Assembly: GCF_031755915.1 (NCBI RefSeq)
Contig: NC_083384.1
Span: forward strand, 31,725,001 to 31,789,000
From: Ziziphus jujuba
Taxonomy: Eukaryota > Streptophyta > Magnoliopsida > Rosales > Rhamnaceae
DNA: 64,000 nt
Direction: 5' to 3'
Part shown: in pieces, positions 59,058-64,000 of the stretch
How the letters are laid out: each line of letters begins with the position of its first letter
How positions within the stretch are numbered: the first letter of the stretch is position 1
Notes under the pieces: generated by a model
Seen by the model: only the letters and a program-made list of their open reading frames with translations
Told to the model about the DNA's origin: nothing
Database searches by the model: none
Position numbers and translations under genes: made by a program

Positions 59058-61915
59058 AAAACCAAATTACAGTTGAAGGAGACGACCCTATTCATCTGCC
59101 GGTGCGGACTGCAGACCTGATCAACCAGCTGCTTATCAATGAAAGAGATTGCTAAAACCCACAAATTACTAGAACTCTCCCCTCCCTCTATTTAAAGTTT
59201 TGTTGAAATTTAATCCAAAACGCGGAAAACGTAGCATCTTTGTTGACCCATTTCATTTGCCTTCCCAATGCTAATTTCATACAACTCATTTAAACTATAC
59301 ACGTTGACTTTCTTTATTCAGCCTCAATAATAGGCACGTATTGTGATTTTACTCTCTGTCTGTCTCTTCAGTCTCTGCATATGTATTGTATGGTCTTAAG
59401 CCCTGCAACCTTTATACATTTTGCAGACCAAAAACATGTATGTATGCCATTTGCCATTACCATTGCCATTTCCAACTAAATTAAAATGAAAACTACTTCT
59501 GTCAATTGCTGCAACACAGGTTTGTGTTCTTCTTCTCCTCCTCAAAAGTCAATCATACATCTTCATCAAATTAATATAAACAAATTAAAGTTATTGAATT
59601 CATTAATTTTATTTGCTACGATGAAAACAATTTTCAGATTTATGTATATATTGTATCAGGAGAGAAATAATCCAATGATTCTACTGTATTTTAGATAATG
59701 ATTCAAATTTCAATTCAATATAAAAATATACATAACATGAAATTTTACAATGAAATAATGATTAATGCTTCTTAACACAACTACAATTGCACATTTGCTG
59801 AAAAAATTCACATGTAATTAATTAAAATATCCTTTTAAGAACCAATGATTTTGATTTTTTTTTTTTTTGAAAAAATTACAAAATATTTCAAATCCATGTT
59901 ATTTTCATAATCTGAACTATACTTTTGTAACATAGATAAAAATACTTAATCACTATAACTATCCCGTCGATTTTGAAAATTACCTTAGGAAAAAAAAAAA
60001 ATTTCCATACAACCAATTTATTATACGGATCTTTTGCATATTTCTTTGTGAATAAGCCATGACACAAGTCTGAGTGGCACATGGTCCACCTGGTTTCGTC
60101 CCACATATAATGCAGACAGAGCCAGCCCAAAAGTGGTGGCAAAAAAATAGGACGAACAAACGTGTTTTTTTTTTTTTTTTTTTTAATAAATTTTTTTGGG
60201 GCTAATAAAGGAGGAATGAATGTTATTTCTATAATTATGTGTACCATGTCACCAAAACCCCAAACAATGATCCAGAAATTCTAAGTGCAAATATTTGCGG
60301 GCCATATTTTGTTTTCCTGGCCATGTCGTTTTGGTTTCGATTGAAAATCGGAGGTGCAAAAAGTAATAAATATATATATATATATATATAAATATTTTGT
60401 TGTTGGTAAAAATAAGATTGAAGGTGTAGAAATTGGTGTGCCCTGCAGCCTGAAATGGTGCACAAAGTACTTGTTTGGTTACCAAATACAATTGCTTTTA
60501 AGATAAAATAAGCACATTGTATACAAGTCAAATCATTGTCTCTGTGAGTTGTGAAGTGCAGTAATGATACAGAAATGTGCTTTTGGAAACAAACTAGGTA
60601 TAGTATAGGTGCTTCTCCCAGAAATGCATCTCTAAATTCTAGTTGAAAATAATGAATAAATAATAATAATAACAATAAAAGTGCTTTTCCCTGGATTTAC
60701 TTTCACCCGTTTCTTGACAAAATGTTTGGAAGCAGAAACTCATTGGAATTTGGAACCCATGCGAAAGAGATTATAATAAACTGGGTTCGTTAATGGACAC
60801 AACCCAAATGCGGCCCAATATATTCTCAGGCCCTGTTCCAGTGGATATTTTTTTTTTTTTTGGGAAAAAGCATATTCCAGTGGATTTTAAATGGCTTGAA
60901 TAAAGTATTAAAGATTAAATATTTTATCTCTAATAAAAAGTATGATTTTACACTATCCAAAAAAAAAAAAAAAAATGTATCATTTTACCATTAGATTACG
61001 GGAGAAAATCGAAGATTTTTTTTAAAAAAATAAAAAATAAAAAAGTAAGTTCTTTTGGGTTTTTAGTTTTACAAATATATTTGTTTTGAAAAGTTATTTT
61101 TATAAATATTTAATTTTGACACTCCATTTACGGTTTTTACTTTTATATTCATAATGTATTCACTTATAGGTAAAGGTGGTAGCTCAGCTTCCAAGCATTG
61201 GTTATCTGCGTTTAAAGGAGGAATATACATACATAAGCAGCGCAAGGTGCCCTTTCTGCACTTTAATCACGTGCAGAGGATTGAAGCAAAATCTGCAGGT
61301 TTCTTCACTTCATATTATTGAATTCGCTCACCCATTCAAGGGAAGACACGAAATGGTACATAAGATTTCAAACGTGTCATTCAAGTGAACCTCAAATTCA
61401 TGCAAAAATTGGGGCCCGGCTTATGAGTTCTAAAAGATTGCCCCTTTTGTGTCAGTTTATGATAAGATTGATGTATTCAGCATTTAAATGGATGAAAATG
61501 AATTGGGATACATTTGTCATTCTACAACGTAAAGGATGGAGAAGGAGGAATTAATAATATATGTATGGCCATAATCTTCACCTAAACAGTAGCATGTTTC
61601 TCTCTCTCCAAAAATAAAAAAATTAAAAAAGGTAGTATGTATGGCCAAAATTTAATTATATCCAATGAACAAAGTACAAACCAAATTTTGCCAACCATAC
61701 GTTGTTTGTTTAGCCTTTCTTTCTGGACTCCAAACGTAAAAGCTCCTGTATACATAGATCCTTCCTTGCATACAAAATTATTCACAAAATATTTGCATTG
61801 TCATAATAATATCTTCTTACTGAGAGCCCCAGTTGAACTGACAATAATTTATTTTGAGTTCCATTTTTTATTATCTGGAAATCAACAAATTCGACAGTGA
61901 ATTTTTTTGTTTTTG
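58368..61915. other. Intergenic between the GDSL and D27-like genes
   Basis: No gene is supported. A CT microsatellite (59017-59050), TA repeats (58710-58736; 60368-60390) and poly-T/A tracts are present. Open frames at 60235-60675 and 61176-61388 show no recognisable domain. The last 500 bp probably hold the D27-like promoter, but no clear TATA box was picked out. Confidence 0.4.
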
Positions 61916-63966
61916 ATGGTGCTTCTAAGCTTTCAAGCAACCCAGTTAATCGTCCCACAGGCACAGCGTGTGTCGTTGCGTAGTAAACAGAGCATCCGGT
62001 GTGGGATTGCAGAGCCATCGGGAAAGCCGGCTCCTTTGGGACAAAAGACGAAATACAACGATGGGTTTTTTGAGAAGGCATTCATGACTCTGTTTGCCAG
62101 GAAGATGGAGAAGTTTGCAGCTAATTCACCGAAAGCAGAGAAGAAGGGTTGGTGGGAGCATGACTATGAGAGTTTTGTGGATGTCTCAAAGAGAGTAATG
62201 CAGGGAAGGTCTCGTATCCAGCAGCAGCAAGTGGTTCGGGAGGTTCTCTTGTCTATGCTCCCTCCAGGTGCGCCTGCTCAGGTGGATTTTTTCACTTCTT
62301 AATTTAATTTCTAGATAGCTCTTTGTCTTTTGTGTTTGGTTATTTAGCTGGTTCTGTTTGTTAGTCTTTCACTTGTTTTGGTTGATTACTGGATCAAAAC
62401 CATATGAATGCTATCCTCATTATAGCTTCTACCCCAAGTGGCCAAGTTTAAATCTGTGAGAATTAGATAAAGTTATAGCATAAAAGTGCTTGGGGTGTTG
62501 GGGACTTTGAAGGTTTTGTTCTGTGCCTATATTTTCTATGTAGATGGTTAGTAACTTGATTTCAATGCTGCAGTTTAGGAAACTGTTTCCACCAACGAAG
62601 TGGGCTGCAGAATTCAATGCTGCATTGACTGTGCCTTTCTTCCACTGGCTTGTTGGGCCTTCTGAGGTAATTATCCCTTTCCAACTTCTCTTAATAATCA
62701 TAGATTCACTATTAGGGGTGTTTTTCTCAAAGAATGTTGGGAAATACACATTTTCACCACCCTAGAGCCTAAACTACAAAGATTAAGTTGGCCTAAACTA
62801 CAAAAATCAAGTTGGAATAACTGTGAAGACCATCAACAGTACAAGTTGGAATAACTGTGAAGACCATCAACAGTACCAGATTACTTCCACTGCCACATAC
62901 TGAAACTCTAATACAATTTTTCTAATCAACTATTTTGTCTGCATGTCCCACTCCACATATAATGACCTTCCACTTTGAAATCTGTATAATTTTCTTGTCC
63001 TAGTTGGGCTGCATAAATTAATATGATATTTCATTATGCTCCTGTTTCACTTTGAGGTTATTTCTCACTCTGCAACTAGGTTATAGAAGTAGAGGTGAAT
63101 GGAGAGAAGCAACAAAGTGGAGTCCACATAAAGAAGTGCAGGTAGATTTTTATATATACATAGAAGGGTACCAAATTGATTTTGTTTCATACTATTGCAG
63201 TAATCAAATGGATCAGGACTTGTAGATGAAGAAGTTTGTTTAGTAAATGATGCTAGAATATAAATATATATATAAATTGTATGGTGCGGATATACACATC
63301 ATAAAAACTTGCAGAAATTGTTGAAATTAGAAACTATTATCAATAATAAATTTTTGTGTTTGAATCTGCACGTTTTTATGGTGTGGATATCTAAACCATA
63401 AAAATACTATATATATATATATATATATAAGTAGAGTCGAGTACTGATTTTGTCACTTTGACATTCTTCCTCATGAAAGGTACCTGGAGAATAGTGGCTG
63501 TGTAGGCATGTGCGTGAACATGTGCAAGATTCCAACTCAAGACTTCTTTACCAATGAATTTGGGCTTCCATTAACCATGATCCCCAGTATGTTTGCCAGA
63601 ATTGCGTTTTGGATGCTTATATATGAATGATGAATATACGTTCAAACAAGCTAGAGTTGTTCCATAAGTTGCATTTACTTGAATTGTAATTATATCAATA
63701 TATTCTGACCTCATATATTATCCTCTGCATCCTCAGATTTTGAAGATATGAGTTGTGAAATGGTGTATGGCCAAGTCCCACCCCCATTTGAAGAGGATCC
63801 GGTGTCTACACAGCCATGTTATGCTGAAATATGTAAGTATTTATTATTTGAAGTTCTATTATGTAAAAAAAAGAAATGAATAAATTCCTGATATCTGTTT
63901 CTACTATCATCTTCAGGCTCTATGTCAAATCCCAGCTCCAGTGTCTGTCCAAAATTACAAGCTTGA
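61916..63966 (+). CDS. DWARF27-like protein (beta-carotene isomerase D27 family), plastid
   Basis: Six exons: 61916-62281, 62574-62666, 63080-63141, 63480-63586, 63737-63832 and 63917-63966, all GT-AG and in phase, 774 nt (257 aa). D27 is an iron-containing plastid isomerase that converts all-trans- to 9-cis-beta-carotene at the start of strigolactone synthesis. Paralogues (D27-like 1 and 2) have overlapping or unsettled roles. The first 45 residues are Ser/Arg/Gln-rich and fit a transit peptide. Family text follows: [33 protein letters not shown], then the Cys-rich core [19 protein letters not shown] (Cys173, 181, 185, 189) and [14 protein letters not shown]. The wording fits D27-like 2 (At4g01995 type) better than true D27. 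The start is the first ATG after an in-frame stop at 61898. Confidence 0.9.
62767..62876 (+). repeat. Two adjacent tandem duplications in intron 2 of the D27-like gene
   Basis: GCCTAAACTACAAA repeats at 62767 and 62791 (24-bp period). CAAGTTGGAATAACTGTGAA repeats at 62808 and 62842 (34-bp period). Both copies are near-perfect, so the events are recent. They lie well inside the intron. Confidence 0.85.
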
Positions 63967-64000
63967 GAAGATATTCCTTTAATTCGATTAAATCATACCA

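Noticed and set aside
60235..60675. 146-codon minus-strand frame upstream of the D27-like gene
   Set aside because: It runs through a TA repeat, has no known domain and no gene-like composition.
1..64000. tRNA, rRNA, CRISPR array or bacterial operon signals
   Set aside because: None were seen; all evidence points to plant nuclear DNA. A systematic tRNA scan could not be run.

Overview
This is nuclear DNA from a flowering plant, probably a woody core eudicot and perhaps a rosid of the Rosales type. The genus is not provable from the sequence. The signs are spliced genes with GT-AG introns, AT-rich spacers full of poly-A/T and TA microsatellites, plant-specific families (WAT1, BODYGUARD, bHLH-MYC, DWARF27-like, GLOX, GDSL lipases) and plant-type transposons. 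There is no operon logic; each gene stands alone.

Layout. 1-4540 is mostly one long LTR-like sequence (251-3830) with no coding region. 4680-25530 is a tandem duplication of a WAT1-related transporter gene. Unit A (CDS 4682-6822, minus) is intact, with six exons and 358 codons. Unit B (22012-23999, minus) has lost the AG of its last-but-one splice acceptor and is probably a pseudogene. Both units have been heavily invaded. A 9.05-kb element with hAT-type ends and a perfect 8-bp target duplication (9086-18133) sits in the upstream flank of unit A. It carries two broken host-gene fragments (NADPH-thioredoxin reductase and a TMEM161-like membrane protein), a large array of direct and inverted ~255-bp repeats, three short hairpin repeats, a Mutator transposase relic and a piece of mitochondrial cox3. 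A 3.18-kb LTR element (18835-22010) with two LTRs that look identical encodes only Gag plus a retropepsin-like domain. It lies one base beyond the stop codon of unit B. The paralogous unit shows the empty site for each insertion, so the insertions followed the duplication.

27222-28862 is an intronless secreted GLOX-type aldehyde oxidase. 37876-39516 is an intronless bHLH-MYC transcription factor closest to bHLH14, a jasmonate-pathway regulator type. 45814-49381 (minus, four exons) is a BODYGUARD-type alpha/beta hydrolase linked to cuticle formation. 55740-58367 (plus, five exons) is a secreted GDSL esterase/lipase with an intronic duplication that copies its own 5' splice site. 61916-63966 (plus, six exons) is a plastid DWARF27-like protein. 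Between them are AT-rich spacers with several foldback/MITE-like elements and small tandem duplications.

The most unusual structure is the composite hAT-like element with its gene fragments and long inverted-repeat array. Next is the compact gag-protease retrotransposon, whose single frame runs from the primer-binding site through the polypurine tract into the LTR. All exon boundaries, motif positions and repeat alignments were read by eye; no database search was run.
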